Shown: piece by piece, positions 40,915 to 50,343 of the stretch
How positions within the stretch are numbered: the stretch's first letter is position 1
How the letters are laid out: each line of letters starts with the position of its first letter
Source: CAILZL01 sp963748005
Lineage (GTDB): Bacteria > Pseudomonadota > Gammaproteobacteria > Steroidobacterales > Steroidobacteraceae
Direction of reading: 5' to 3'
Assembly (NCBI GenBank): GCA_963748005.1
Contig: CAVVHH010000002.1
Location: 3,100,001-3,164,000 of the forward strand
DNA: 64,000 nucleotides
The notes under the pieces: generated by a model
Told to the model about the DNA's origin: nothing
Database searches by the model: none
The model's input: only the letters and a program-made list of their open reading frames with translations
Position numbers and translations under genes: made by a program

Positions 40915-43900
40915 GTGGCGCGATTTTTCATTGACCGGCCGGTGTTCGCCATTGTCGTGTCGCTGTTCCTGATCCTGGCCGGCACGCTGTCGCTGCTGAC
41001 TCTGCCGGTGGGCGAATTCCCGGAAATCGCGCTGCCTTCCGTGCAGGTCAAGAGCTATTACCAGGGCGCCAGCTCCGATGTGGTTGAAGAAGCCGTGACT
41101 GCACCGCTTGATCGGCAGATCAACGGCGTCACTGACATGATGTACATCAACGGAGTGAGCGGTAACGATGGCAGCACCTCCATCACCGTGACGTTTCGTC
41201 TGGAACGTGATCCCGATCTTGCCGCGGTCGAAGTACAGAATCGCGTCTCGCAAGCGACGGCGACCCTGCCGGAGGAAGTCAATAGTGCCGGTGTGACAGT
41301 ACGCAAGCAGTCGCCCGACACGCTGATGTACCTGATGCTGCATTCGCCTGACGGCAGCCTCGATCGATTGTTCGTCAACAACTATGCTTACGTGTACCTG
41401 CTGGACCCGATCAAACGCATAAAAGGTATCGGTGATGTGCAGGTGTTCGGTTCCGAGTATGGCATGCGTATCTGGTTGCGTCCCGACCGCATGGCCAGCC
41501 TGCGTCTCACCGCTGCCGATGTGGCGCGCGCCATCCAGGAACAGAATGTTCAGGCGCCGGCGGGTCAGGTGGGTCAGCCGCCGGCCAATCAGGGACAGAG
41601 CTTTCAGTACTCATTGCGGGTCAGGGGCAGACTGGTCGAGCCCGCTGAATTCGAGAACATCATTGTCGGTTCCAAACCGGATGGCTCCTTCATCCGCATC
41701 AAGGACGTGGGGCGCGTCGAGCTGGGCGCCAAGGATTACAACTTCACCACCGAGTTTGAAGGACATGCCGGCGTGCTGATGGCGGTGTCGCTGGCGCCGG
41801 GCGCCAACGCCATGGAAACCGCCGCGCTGATCAAGCAGGAACTGCAAGCGCTCAAGGGCGCCTTTCCCAGCGGCCTCGATTACAAGGTGATCTACGACAC
41901 TTCCGAATTTGTGAATGCTTCGATCGAAGAAGTGGTGCACACCTTTCGCGATGCATTGATCCTGGTGCTGATCGTGGTATTCCTGTTCCTGCAGAGCTGG
42001 CGCGCCACGCTCATTCCCATGCTGGCGGTGCCGGTGTCGCTGATAGCGACCTTTGCCGCTTATCAGCTGATGGGCTTTTCCATCAACACACTGTCACTGT
42101 TCGGGCTGGTGCTGGCCATCGGCATCGTGGTGGATGATGCCATCGTGGTGGTGGAAGCCGTCGAGCAGAACATGCACGAGCACAAGCTCAGTCCGCTGGA
42201 AGCCACGCGCAAGGCCATGGAAGAAGTGCAGGGTCCGGTGCTCGCCATCGCGCTGGTGCTGGCGGCCGTGTTCGTACCGATGGCTTTTATTCCCGGTGTT
42301 ACGGGCCAGCTGTACAAACAGTTTGCATTGACCGTGGCCGTGTCGACGCTGTTCTCTGCAGTGGTGGCGCTGACACTGACACCGGCACTGTGCGCCATGA
42401 TGCTCAAGCCACGCGCTGAGCACGAGCATGCGAATCAGGGGTCGATGCAACGTTTCTTTCAGGCATTCAATCGCGGTTTCGATCGACTCAACGGACACTA
42501 TGGTGTGCTCGCCGGCTTTGGTGTGCGTCACCTCATGCATACACTGGCGGTGCTCGGCGTCGTGGTGCTCATCATCTTCGGCCTGTTGCGTTTCACTGCC
42601 ACCGGTTTTGTGCCGGATGAAGACAAGGGCTCGCTGTTCATGCAGATCATCCTGCCGGAGGCCGCTTCGCAGGAACGCACGCTGGCAGTGCTGCGTGAAG
42701 TGCAAAAAATCGGCGAGAGCACACCCGGCGTCGAAGCCGTGGCGGGTGTGGGCGGTTACGATCTGATCTCCGGCACCGCGTCATCGAACACCGCGCTGGT
42801 CATCGTGCGCCTGAAGCCCTGGTCCGAGCGCGACAGCTCGGAGCACGCCAAGGCCGTGCTCGCCGCGCTGACGGCCAAGACGCGCAGCATTCCGGAAGCC
42901 ATCATCGTGGCCTTCAATCCGCCGGCATTGCCCGGGTTTGGTTCGGTATCAGGTTTCTCATTGATGCTCGAAGCGCGCGGCAATCAGACGGCCGAGGAAC
43001 TGGCGCAGGTGACCCAGCAGTTCATCGCGGCGGCGCAGGCGCGTCCGGAAATCGGCCGCGTGACGACCACGTTTTCAGCGAGCACGCCCAACTACCGGCT
43101 GGAAGTGGATCGCGAGAAGGTCAAGAAGCTGGGTGTGCCGGTGAATGATGTGTTCACCACACTGCAGACCTTTCTGGGCGGCTACCAGGTGAACGAGTTC
43201 ACCAGCTTCGGTCGCAATTACAAGGTGACCATGCAGGCAGATACCGACTTCCGTCGCGAGATGCGCGACATCGCGCAGCTGTTCGTGCGCAATGATCACG
43301 GCGACATGGTGCCGCTGGACGCGGTGACCAGTTACCAGCCCGCAACCGGTGCGCGCTTTCTGCAACGCTACAACCTGTACCGGACCGCTGCGCTCAGCGG
43401 TGCACCGGCGCCGGGGGCCAGCTCTGGTGATGCGTTAACTGCGCTGGAGGAAGTGGCGGCAACCACGCTGCCGCCCGATTACGGCATCGAATGGTCGGGA
43501 CAAAGCCTGCAGGAAAAGGAAGCAGGCAACACCGCTGCACTGGTGATGTCGCTGTCCATCGTGGTGGTGTTCCTGTTCCTGGCCGCGTTGTATGAAAGCT
43601 GGACGGTGCCATTCGCGGTCCTGATGGCTACGCCTTTCGGTTTTCTCGGTGCGCTGTTTTCGTTGCAGCTGGGGCGGATGGATTTCAACATCTATGGCCA
43701 GATCGGCCTGATCACCCTGATCGGCCTGTCCGCCAAGAACGCCATCCTGATCGTCGAGTTCGCCAAGCTGAATCGCGAGCAGGGCATGCCGTTGATTGAA
43801 GCGGCGCTGGCGGCGGCCAAGCTGCGGCTGCGGCCGATTCTTATGACCTCGTTCGCCTTTATTCTCGGCGTGGTGCCATTGATGATTGCCTCGGGCGCCG

Positions 43901-44082
43901 GCGCGGCTTCCAAGCAATCGGTGGGCATAACTGTATTCGGCGGCATGATCTTCGCGACGTTGCTGGCTACCTTGGCGGTGCCGGCCTTCTATGTGTTTAT
44001 TCAGGGGCTGGCGGAAAAATTCGGTGGCCCGCCGAAGCTGCATGCCGCTTCTGGTGAGTCGCAGTCAGAGAGGGTGCCGTGA
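40915..44082 (+). CDS. RND multidrug efflux permease (HAE1, AcrB type)
   Basis: A 1055-residue proton-driven inner-membrane pump starting MARFFIDRPVFAIVVSLFLI (GTG, GGAG upstream). Twelve helices, two large periplasmic loops, and the proton relay in helix 4 (GIVVDDAIVVVEAVEQNM, with the DD pair) are visible. SAKNAILIVEFAK in helix 10 carries the conserved lysine. Exports amphiphilic drugs or detergents as a trimer with the neighbouring adaptor and outer-membrane channel. Start is 12 bases after the adaptor stop. Confidence 0.96.
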   Translation: MARFFIDRPVFAIVVSLFLILAGTLSLLTLPVGEFPEIALPSVQVKSYYQGASSDVVEEAVTAPLDRQINGVTDMMYINGVSGNDGSTSITVTFRLERDPDLAAVEVQNRVSQATATLPEEVNSAGVTVRKQSPDTLMYLMLHSPDGSLDRLFVNNYAYVYLLDPIKRIKGIGDVQVFGSEYGMRIWLRPDRMASLRLTAADVARAIQEQNVQAPAGQVGQPPANQGQSFQYSLRVRGRLVEPAEFENIIVGSKPDGSFIRIKDVGRVELGAKDYNFTTEFEGHAGVLMAVSLAPGANAMETAALIKQELQALKGAFPSGLDYKVIYDTSEFVNASIEEVVHTFRDALILVLIVVFLFLQSWRATLIPMLAVPVSLIATFAAYQLMGFSINTLSLFGLVLAIGIVVDDAIVVVEAVEQNMHEHKLSPLEATRKAMEEVQGPVLAIALVLAAVFVPMAFIPGVTGQLYKQFALTVAVSTLFSAVVALTLTPALCAMMLKPRAEHEHANQGSMQRFFQAFNRGFDRLNGHYGVLAGFGVRHLMHTLAVLGVVVLIIFGLLRFTATGFVPDEDKGSLFMQIILPEAASQERTLAVLREVQKIGESTPGVEAVAGVGGYDLISGTASSNTALVIVRLKPWSERDSSEHAKAVLAALTAKTRSIPEAIIVAFNPPALPGFGSVSGFSLMLEARGNQTAEELAQVTQQFIAAAQARPEIGRVTTTFSASTPNYRLEVDREKVKKLGVPVNDVFTTLQTFLGGYQVNEFTSFGRNYKVTMQADTDFRREMRDIAQLFVRNDHGDMVPLDAVTSYQPATGARFLQRYNLYRTAALSGAPAPGASSGDALTALEEVAATTLPPDYGIEWSGQSLQEKEAGNTAALVMSLSIVVVFLFLAALYESWTVPFAVLMATPFGFLGALFSLQLGRMDFNIYGQIGLITLIGLSAKNAILIVEFAKLNREQGMPLIEAALAAAKLRLRPILMTSFAFILGVVPLMIASGAGAASKQSVGITVFGGMIFATLLATLAVPAFYVFIQGLAEKFGGPPKLHAASGESQSERVP

Positions 44083-45536
44083 TATCTCGCGGCAGAGTTT
44101 TGTCGGTGGCGATCAGGTACCACAGCAAGGTACGTATCGCGGCTGTCAGTGCGCTGCTGCTGTGTTCAGCCTGTGCCATCGGACCCAATTATCAACGTCC
44201 AGACGAAGTTGCACCGCCCGAGCAATATCGCAACGTGCTCACCGAACAGGACGCACACTCCTTTGCAGATCTCAACTGGATCGACCTTTACCAGGACCCT
44301 GATCTGCAGGCACTCATCCGGCAGGCGCTGGCCAACAATCTCGATCTGCAGAATGCCGTCGCGCGTGTGGAAGAGTTTCGTGGCCAGCACAAAGTACAGC
44401 GCAGTTATCTTGGTCCCGATATTCGCGCCACTGCCAGCACCAGTCCCAGCACCCAGGGTTCTGAGGATGCGAGTTACGCGGCGGGCTTCTCTCTCAGCTG
44501 GGAACTGGATCTGTTCGGCAAGCTGCGGCGCGCCAACGAATCGGCACGTGCCCAGTTGCTGGCATCGGAGGACAACGCACGTGCGGTAATGAGCGAACTG
44601 GTTGCCGCCGTTGCGACCACCTGGTTCCAGCTGCGCGAACTCGACGAGGAAGTGGTGATCATCGATCGCACCATCAGCAGTCAGCAGGCATCGCTGGAAC
44701 TGGTGCGATCATTGATGCGCAATGGCGTGGCTTCCGGCACGGAAGAACAGCAGGCCATCAGTCAGCTTGCCACCACGCGAGCGCAACGCCCGTTGGCTGT
44801 GCAGCAGCGTCTGGAGACCGAGAATTTTCTGTTGTACCTGGTCGGCAGCGCGCCGGGCATACTGAGTCGCGGCAGCGAAAGAACTGCCATGCCGGTGCCG
44901 CCGGAAATCCCCGTGGGGTTGCCCGCGCAGTTGTTATCGCGGCGTCCGGATCTGCGCGTGCTGGAAAATACACTGCATGCCGCAACTGCGCAGATCGGTG
45001 TCGCCGAGGCCAGCCGCTTTCCCTACCTGTCCATCGGACTGACGTCTTTTTTGGGGCTGATCAGTCCCGAATTGCAGAGCCTGATCGACAATAAAGACCC
45101 CACCGTTGATGTCTTCGCCATTGGTCCCACACTGGATATGCCCATCTTCCAGTCCGGACGCGGCAACGGCAATGTCGAGACGGCGCGTGCGGTCGCCCGT
45201 CAGGCATTGCTGGCCTATCGTTCCGGTGTGCTGGTGGCGCTGCGTGAAGTGTCGAACTCACTTTCTTCTACCGAGCAGGTGCGCGAACTCATCGCCCAGA
45301 ATGAAATACGAAATAGCGCAGCGCGCGAAACACTACGACTGCAGCAGATGCGTTATCGCTCCGGCGTGGTGAGTTACATCGAAGTGCTGGATGCTGAACG
45401 CCAGTTGTTCGCCGCTGAAATAGATCTGGCGCAGTCACAACTCAAGCAACTGACGTCGTACATCGAACTGTATCGCGCGCTTGGTGGCGGGTGGTCGGAG
45501 GAGGAGATTCAGCAGATGCTGAGTATGAACAAATGA
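44079..45536 (+). CDS. Outer-membrane efflux channel lipoprotein (OprM/NodT type)
   Basis: A 485-residue OMF: lipobox LLLCSACAIGPNYQRP, then two OEP repeats (DLYQDPDLQALIRQALANNL, SLSWELDLFGKLRRANESAR, LLSRRPDLRVLENTLHAATA, FQSGRGNGNVETARA, SGVVSYIEVLDAERQLFAAE). The start GTG overlaps the permease stop (GTGA), so translation is coupled. It completes the tripartite pump. No regulator gene adjoins the operon. Confidence 0.95.
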   Translation: MISRGRVLSVAIRYHSKVRIAAVSALLLCSACAIGPNYQRPDEVAPPEQYRNVLTEQDAHSFADLNWIDLYQDPDLQALIRQALANNLDLQNAVARVEEFRGQHKVQRSYLGPDIRATASTSPSTQGSEDASYAAGFSLSWELDLFGKLRRANESARAQLLASEDNARAVMSELVAAVATTWFQLRELDEEVVIIDRTISSQQASLELVRSLMRNGVASGTEEQQAISQLATTRAQRPLAVQQRLETENFLLYLVGSAPGILSRGSERTAMPVPPEIPVGLPAQLLSRRPDLRVLENTLHAATAQIGVAEASRFPYLSIGLTSFLGLISPELQSLIDNKDPTVDVFAIGPTLDMPIFQSGRGNGNVETARAVARQALLAYRSGVLVALREVSNSLSSTEQVRELIAQNEIRNSAARETLRLQQMRYRSGVVSYIEVLDAERQLFAAEIDLAQSQLKQLTSYIELYRALGGGWSEEEIQQMLSMNK

Positions 45537-46046
45537 AGTGGAGCGCGAGTGCGCAGGCAGCAACTCTGTCGGCTCGCCAGCTTGGCGGGTGTGATTTGGA
45601 GTGCCAAGAATGGTGTATACGGGTGCTGCTTCCAGCCTTATTGGGTTTCACCCGGTTTCGTAGACAAGATTCAGCTTCCAGTATGAAGCCGGATACCTAC
45701 TGCTCTTCATCTGTCTCAACATCTTAGTCTCGACCTTGTCAGGTGACTACTGAAATGAGAGAAGTCCACATTGCGCTCGCTGGGAGCGGTGTGCCAGATT
45801 GCCAAGCGGGCTTGATGGGAATTCCGCCACGAACCGGAAGACAAGCCCTCGGATTCGGCCAAGAGCTTCGACCTGGTCTACAAGCTCGCGAAGTCGCGGC
45901 GACTCGCAGTCGCATTCTGATTCGGGCCACTTAGGTCACGAGCGATGTGATGAAGCTGATTCTATTTTCCCAGGGCGACGCGAAGCCCGGTTTCGGTAAT
46001 GTCCTGGTAGTGAGATCAGACCTTTGTTGTTAGGAAGAGGCACGAC
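45537..46046. other. Gene-free stretch, possibly a decayed mobile element
   Basis: About 510 bases without a credible gene. The stretch CCCGGTTTCGTAGACAAGAT near 45650 resembles the ends of some IS3-group elements, and short protein-like fragments appear in different frames. I cannot define ends or a transposase. The AT/GC mix is less regular than in the flanking genes. Confidence 0.3.
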
Positions 46047-46829
46047 ATGAACACCAAGAAGAGATGGCTTACCGCGGCTTGGTTCGCACTGGCGGCATTG
46101 ACTGTGTCGGCGACCGTTTCAACGGACGCATGGGCTGAGGCGACGGCAGTGGATCCGGCCGCCGTGCGCCGATTGAAGCAGATGACGGATTTCCTCGACG
46201 GCTTACAGCAGTTCAGCGTGCGTACGCAGAACAGGATCGAGGACTTGCATGTGTCAGGACACCGCGTGGATTTCGACCTCGCGGCGAACGTAACCGTCAA
46301 ACGCCCGAACAAGCTGCGCGCAGACCGTAGCGGTTACACGATGGATCAACGCTTCTACTATGACGGCAAGACACTGACTGTGTACAACCCTGCCGAAAAG
46401 GTCTATGCGACCGTGGCAGCGCCCGAGACGATCGAGAAGATGATCAGCTTCGCACGCGAGACGGTCGGCGTTCTGCTCCCGGCCGCCGATCTGCAGTACC
46501 GCAATGCCTATCAACTGCTCACACAGGACTTGACCTTGGCCGCAGTGGTCGGCAAAGCAGTTGTCGACGGGGTCAAGTGCGACCACCTGCTGTTTAGCCA
46601 CCCGGGTGCCGATTTCCAGGTCTGGGTTGCCGAGGGCGAACAACCTTGGCCGCAAAGGTATCTCGTCACCGAGACCAACACTCCCGCACGGTTGAGTATC
46701 ACCACGACGTTTAGTGACTGGAACACCACCCCTTCGGTGAACGATGCCTCGTTCAGTTTTGTGCCGCCCCAGGGGACCAGCGCGACCCGCTTCATCCCAC
46801 CGGGAACAACCCATGTGTCCGGCCGCTGA
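46047..46829 (+). CDS. DUF2092 periplasmic protein
   Basis: A 260-residue protein with signal peptide (WFALAALTVSATVSTDAWA) and the DUF2092 pattern: LKQMTDFLDGLQQFSVRTQN, VTVKRPNKLRADRSGY, FYYDGKTLTVYNPAEKVYA, GVKCDHLLFSHPGADFQVWV. The fold of the family resembles LolA/LolB-type lipoprotein carriers, but no function is known. It precedes the coiled-coil secreted protein by 20 bases, likely one transcript. Confidence 0.88.
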   Translation: MNTKKRWLTAAWFALAALTVSATVSTDAWAEATAVDPAAVRRLKQMTDFLDGLQQFSVRTQNRIEDLHVSGHRVDFDLAANVTVKRPNKLRADRSGYTMDQRFYYDGKTLTVYNPAEKVYATVAAPETIEKMISFARETVGVLLPAADLQYRNAYQLLTQDLTLAAVVGKAVVDGVKCDHLLFSHPGADFQVWVAEGEQPWPQRYLVTETNTPARLSITTTFSDWNTTPSVNDASFSFVPPQGTSATRFIPPGTTHVSGR

Positions 46830-46849
46830 CACCCACAGGAGAAGAAAAC

Positions 46850-47323
46850 ATGAGGCCAATTTACAAGATCGCAGGCGCATGCCTTGTACCGTTCTTGCTG
46901 TACTTGGCGCTGGCGCCGGACGCGCAGGCCGCCTGGGGCCGCGGGGCAGCTTTCATCGTTGGAGCCGCTGTCGGCAGCACGGCAGGTTCATCAGAGGCCA
47001 AGGCAGAGGCCGCGGCCTCAGAGCAGCAGAAGACAGCTGCCCAGCAGCAGGCAGCTGCTGAAAAACAAAAGGCCGAAGCGGCCCAGAAGGAGGCCGAAGC
47101 AGCCAAAAAGGAAGCCGAGGCGGCCAAAAAGGAGGCCGAGGCAGCCAGGGAACAGGCCGCCGCTGCGGGTCCGCTGCCGGTGGGTACCGTCGTTGCGAGC
47201 TTGCCGGCTGGATGCAAGTCTGCGCCATCCGGTGGAGTGAATTACTACGAGTGCGGCGGAAATGTCTACCAGGCCGTGTTTGAGGGAAGCACCCTGAAAT
47301 ACGTGACCACGAAACCGAAGTAG
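46850..47323 (+). CDS. Secreted Ala/Glu/Lys coiled-coil protein with C-terminal CGG domain
   Basis: A 157-residue protein: signal peptide (VPFLLYLALAPDAQA), a short Gly-rich segment, then about 60 residues of tandem KKEAEAA heptads (a single long helix or coiled coil). A C-terminal domain GTVVASLPAGCKS-YYECGGNVYQAVFEG follows, with two cysteines that could form a disulfide. AGGAG precedes the ATG. The DNA repeats in the heptad region are nearly identical, suggesting slippage expansion. Function unknown. Confidence 0.8.
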   Translation: MRPIYKIAGACLVPFLLYLALAPDAQAAWGRGAAFIVGAAVGSTAGSSEAKAEAAASEQQKTAAQQQAAAEKQKAEAAQKEAEAAKKEAEAAKKEAEAAREQAAAAGPLPVGTVVASLPAGCKSAPSGGVNYYECGGNVYQAVFEGSTLKYVTTKPK

Positions 47324-47351
47324 CAGCGCCGCAGATTGAAAATTACCCGTC

Positions 47352-47431
47352 GTGTATCGAGTCCGGGATCTCCATCTGCAGGCGCTCACCCGGTTGGCGC
47401 TGGCCAACAACTCCATTCTCGAAAACTCCGG
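47352..47431 (+). pseudogene. Fragment of an outer-membrane efflux channel gene
   Basis: Reads DLHLQALTRLALANNSILEN, matching the first OEP repeat of the intact OMF at 44079 (DLQALIRQALANNLDLQN) at both protein and DNA level. Nothing of the rest of the gene is found in the adjoining bases. The remaining 47324-47622 stretch has no gene. Confidence 0.4.
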
Positions 47432-47622
47432 ATCCTGCGCTCCGGTCGCGCGCAACCTGTCTTCGCTCGCAACGGTTATTCAGAGGTTCCTTAACTGTCG
47501 CTTGCGATCCGGAGCGTAAATGTTTGCTGCTCCAAAGCAGTCATTGGAACTCATCAAAGTGGACAGTCGTGCAAATACCCCCTAACCCGGTGCCCTGGTA
47601 CCGCCCACGGTTCGTTGCACGG

Positions 47623-48171
47623 TCAATGCTGCGGCGTGGAATGCTCGCTGAGGTATCGGGTAAGTGCGGTGAGATCCGGGGTGCTGGGTACCAGAATACC
47701 ACGACCAGTAGCGGCTGCTTCTCCGATGTGCCCACGCATCCGTTGCGTGACGCTTTTCCACTCCTCCTGCGTGTGCAGAGACGGTGATGGCGCAGCGTGG
47801 CACTGCGAACAGTACCTGGAAACGAGCTGTGCCCCGCGTGAATCTCTCTCGGGCTCCAACACTTCGTCATCTGGAACCGTCATCGATACGGTCGGGTTCA
47901 TCATTCTCGTGTCGTCGGCGCTTGTATCCATACCCCGCATCGTATCGCGCATCATCGAACCGTTAGTTTGCATCGGGCGCTGGGCCGCGACCGACTCACG
48001 CGCCTTCAGCAAGAGCGCGAGCTGCGCATTCAGGTCATCAAGTTGCTGTTGTAGCGCCTGCAATTTTGCTACATCGGCAGCAGTAGGCGCTGCCGACGCC
48101 GACAGTGCGAAAACAAGAATTCCGATGCACGCCACGGCTGGGTGCTTGCGTGACGGATAAACCGTACTCAT
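47623..48171 (-). CDS. Periplasmic c-type cytochrome-like protein
   Basis: A 182-residue protein with signal peptide (ACIGILVFALSASA), a predicted coiled coil (VAKLQALQQQLDDLNAQLAL) and Met-rich linker. The C-terminal part has one haem-binding motif CSQCH followed by PSLHTQEEWKSVTQRMRGH; a distal methionine could be M135-equivalent in TQRMRGH. Start ATG 48171 has GGAGG 7 bases upstream. The gene lies downstream of the Met-rich protein on the same strand, separated by a hairpin. Confidence 0.75.
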   Translation of the reverse strand: MSTVYPSRKHPAVACIGILVFALSASAAPTAADVAKLQALQQQLDDLNAQLALLLKARESVAAQRPMQTNGSMMRDTMRGMDTSADDTRMMNPTVSMTVPDDEVLEPERDSRGAQLVSRYCSQCHAAPSPSLHTQEEWKSVTQRMRGHIGEAAATGRGILVPSTPDLTALTRYLSEHSTPQH

Positions 48172-48238
48172 CGCATTGCCTCCCGTCCGAATGGACATGA
48201 GACAGCATACGCCAGATAGCTGCTCCCGCTACCCGGGG

Positions 48239-48286
48239 CGGTATTGAACTGAGTTTGCCTTTGGCAGCGAACTCAGTTCAATACCG
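48239..48286. terminator. Inverted repeat between Met-rich gene and cytochrome gene
   Basis: Arms CGGTATTGAACTGAGTT and AACTCAGTTCAATACCG, 17 bases each, with an inner TGCC/GGCA hairpin in the loop. It lies 10 bases past the stop of the Met-rich gene (minus strand). It may be a terminator or attenuator, but no T-run follows on either side, so a dispersed repeat is also possible. Confidence 0.5.
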
Positions 48287-48296
48287 CGCCTGTCCC

Positions 48297-48821
48297 TCAT
48301 TTCTTGGTTTCAGGCTGCGGCACCGGCGGCTGTACTATCCATTGTTGATGCCACATCATGTGACCCATCATCATCTGCTGCATTGGCATCCAGCGATCCA
48401 TCATGTACTGACGCTTCTTCAGTTGCTCCGGCGTCAGGTTCTGATAGTCATTCCACATCATCATGTGACCACCCATCATGGATCCCCCCGTCATGTGGCC
48501 GCCCATCATGGGACCTCCCATCGGTCCCATCATTCCGTACATCATGCCCATCGCGCTTTGCATGCTTGCCCAATGCTCGTTCAGAAGTTGCTGGCGCTGC
48601 TTGGGATCCTGCGTTTGCTGAATCTTTTGCATCTGCTCCTGCATCGTCTTCATTTGTTCCTGCATCTTCGCGTACTGCTTGTCGAACTCCTCCGGGGTCA
48701 TGGTAGCGGGCGGAGTGGTTTGAGCGGCAGGAGCCTTGGCCGTGCTGGTCTGCTGGGCGAAAGCAGCGGGAACGGGTAGCGCGATCGCTGCAATCGCGAT
48801 CGAATTGACAAGGCTTTTCAT
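48297..48821 (-). CDS. Periplasmic Met/His-rich protein, possible metal binder
   Basis: A 174-residue protein with signal peptide (SIAIAAIALPVPAAFA), a Gln-rich coiled coil (YAKMQEQMKTMQEQMQKIQQ) and a dense Met/His region (MMYGMMGPMGGPMMGGHM, TGGSMMGGHMMMWND, QQMMMGHMMWHQ). Such clusters bind Cu(I) or Ag(I) in periplasmic resistance proteins. AAGGAG precedes the ATG. No CopA, CusF or CusS homologue adjoins, so the metal link is inferred from composition only. Confidence 0.75.
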   Translation of the reverse strand: MKSLVNSIAIAAIALPVPAAFAQQTSTAKAPAAQTTPPATMTPEEFDKQYAKMQEQMKTMQEQMQKIQQTQDPKQRQQLLNEHWASMQSAMGMMYGMMGPMGGPMMGGHMTGGSMMGGHMMMWNDYQNLTPEQLKKRQYMMDRWMPMQQMMMGHMMWHQQWIVQPPVPQPETKK

Positions 48822-49188
48822 GAGTGCTCCTTACGAGCTGGCTTATCAAATCGCAATATCAACGAGTGCTCGATGAGTGCTGGCGCGTTAATATCTTAAG
48901 TTGCAGTGTCGAGTGACGAACGAAAAGAGCCGTGCCTGTAACCGTAGGCCGATGCGGACGCCATCGTCAATAGGGAGCTATGCCGGGCCGATCCGTAGAA
49001 TTCGCAGTTGGGTGGTGTCCGCTCTGTCGTTGTTAAATGTCAGCTTTCGGGCGGATCGAATGTCTGTTTCGAGCAGAAACGCGACGCAGAAATTTGCTGC
49101 GCCCATGTGCTTTGACCATACCTGCAGGGGGATTGGCCAAGCAATGCAAACAGATGATCGCAACCAGCAACCAACAGTCTGAATCCGC
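48822..49188. other. Gene-free stretch
   Basis: About 370 bases with no supported gene or repeat. It contains the promoter side of the Met-rich gene and the tail of the minus-strand lipoprotein gene. Short frames on both strands lack ribosome-binding sites and protein character. Confidence 0.4.
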
Positions 49189-50343
49189 CTACGGGCCAGG
49201 ATTTATGGAGTTCGAGTTTCTTCTTGCGCGGCCCAGCAGATAGCCGGCACCAAACGGCAGGCCGAGCAGCACCACGACGGCTAACAGCCCCAGCAGCACG
49301 ACTTCAGCAACCGCTTGACGTATCTGCCGTCCCAGCGTCTCGGTTGAGTCGATCACGATGCGATGTGCGTCGGCCATCAGTGCTGCGCGCTGCCGGTCGA
49401 CGGCTGTGGTGAGTTCGGCCCGTTCCTTGCCAATGTCCTGCGCCAGTGCCACACGTTGTATATCGAACTGTGCCAGCAGGGCCTGCCAGCTGACATCAAA
49501 GCGATTGGCGGTGTCGTGCACCATGTCGCGCATGCTGTTGATGGCCTCGTTCAGTTGTTCCGGACTGTGCTGGGCGATCTCACCCAGCTCTGCAAGGCGC
49601 TGGTCCAGTTTTTCAAACGAAGTTCTGAGGTCCGCGGTGCTGTAGTTGGATTGTTTCAGGACCAGTTGCGTCTGCCAGCGCAGCTCGGCAGGCACCTGTT
49701 CGCTGTACATGCGCGTGCGATCCGCCAGATCATTCATGGCTTCCGGCGCCGTGCCCACGGTCGCGATCAGCTTGCGGTTGTGAGTGGGATCTTCGAGCCA
49801 CGCTCCAGCCAATGATGTACGCCTGAACGACAGGTCCAGCAGGGGATTCTCCTGCACATAACGTTTCACGAAGTCTTCATAGCCGGGCAGCAGTTTGGGC
49901 TCGATCATCAACGTGGCAAGTTTGCGCGCATCGCTGTGCAGCTGCGCAGCCACAGCACGGATCGACGCGAGCTGATCGCCAAACTGCTGGCTGCCGGCGC
50001 CTGTGTCGAAGTACACCTGCATCTGCGCGCTCAGTGCCCAGGTGTCGAGCAACGCGATGGTCGGGTCTACAAACGTCGCCGCATAGCGGCTGGCTTCGCT
50101 GGCGCCTATTTTCCAGCGCAACGCATCGGACTCCAGTTCCGGATTCGCCTGCGCGGCTGCATCCGCCGCGCGCTCCACTTTGGCAACGAACATGCGCGCA
50201 TACTCGCGCGTCGCCACGCGGGTGTTGAGATCGCGTTCCGACAGCGGCTTGGCCGGCGATTCGAAGCTGAGCAGCGAACATCCTGCCAGCGATCCGCCGA
50301 GACCAAGTGTAATCAGTGCGACAGCAATCGTTATACGTTTCAC
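49189..50343 (-). CDS. Lipoprotein with C-terminal membrane helix, unknown function
   Basis: A 384-residue protein: lipobox LGGSLAGCSLL, a long mainly helical periplasmic part with LRTSFEKLDQRLAELGEIAQ, and one C-terminal helix (VAEVVLLGLLAVVVLLGLPFGAGYLLG) with a basic tail. The topology (lipid anchor plus C-terminal helix) is unusual. Its ATG directly follows the stop of the AspT-type antiporter gene, indicating an obligate functional link. Confidence 0.72.
   Translation of the reverse strand: MKRITIAVALITLGLGGSLAGCSLLSFESPAKPLSERDLNTRVATREYARMFVAKVERAADAAAQANPELESDALRWKIGASEASRYAATFVDPTIALLDTWALSAQMQVYFDTGAGSQQFGDQLASIRAVAAQLHSDARKLATLMIEPKLLPGYEDFVKRYVQENPLLDLSFRRTSLAGAWLEDPTHNRKLIATVGTAPEAMNDLADRTRMYSEQVPAELRWQTQLVLKQSNYSTADLRTSFEKLDQRLAELGEIAQHSPEQLNEAINSMRDMVHDTANRFDVSWQALLAQFDIQRVALAQDIGKERAELTTAVDRQRAALMADAHRIVIDSTETLGRQIRQAVAEVVLLGLLAVVVLLGLPFGAGYLLGRARRNSNSINPGP

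Noticed and set aside
45537..46046. Insertion sequence suspected from GGTTTCGTAGACA
   Set aside because: No terminal inverted repeats, target duplication or transposase reading frame could be established, so it is listed only as a gene-free stretch.
46953..47228. CRISPR-like repetition in the coiled-coil gene region
   Set aside because: The repeats are in-frame heptad codons without spacers; they are coding repeats, not a CRISPR array.
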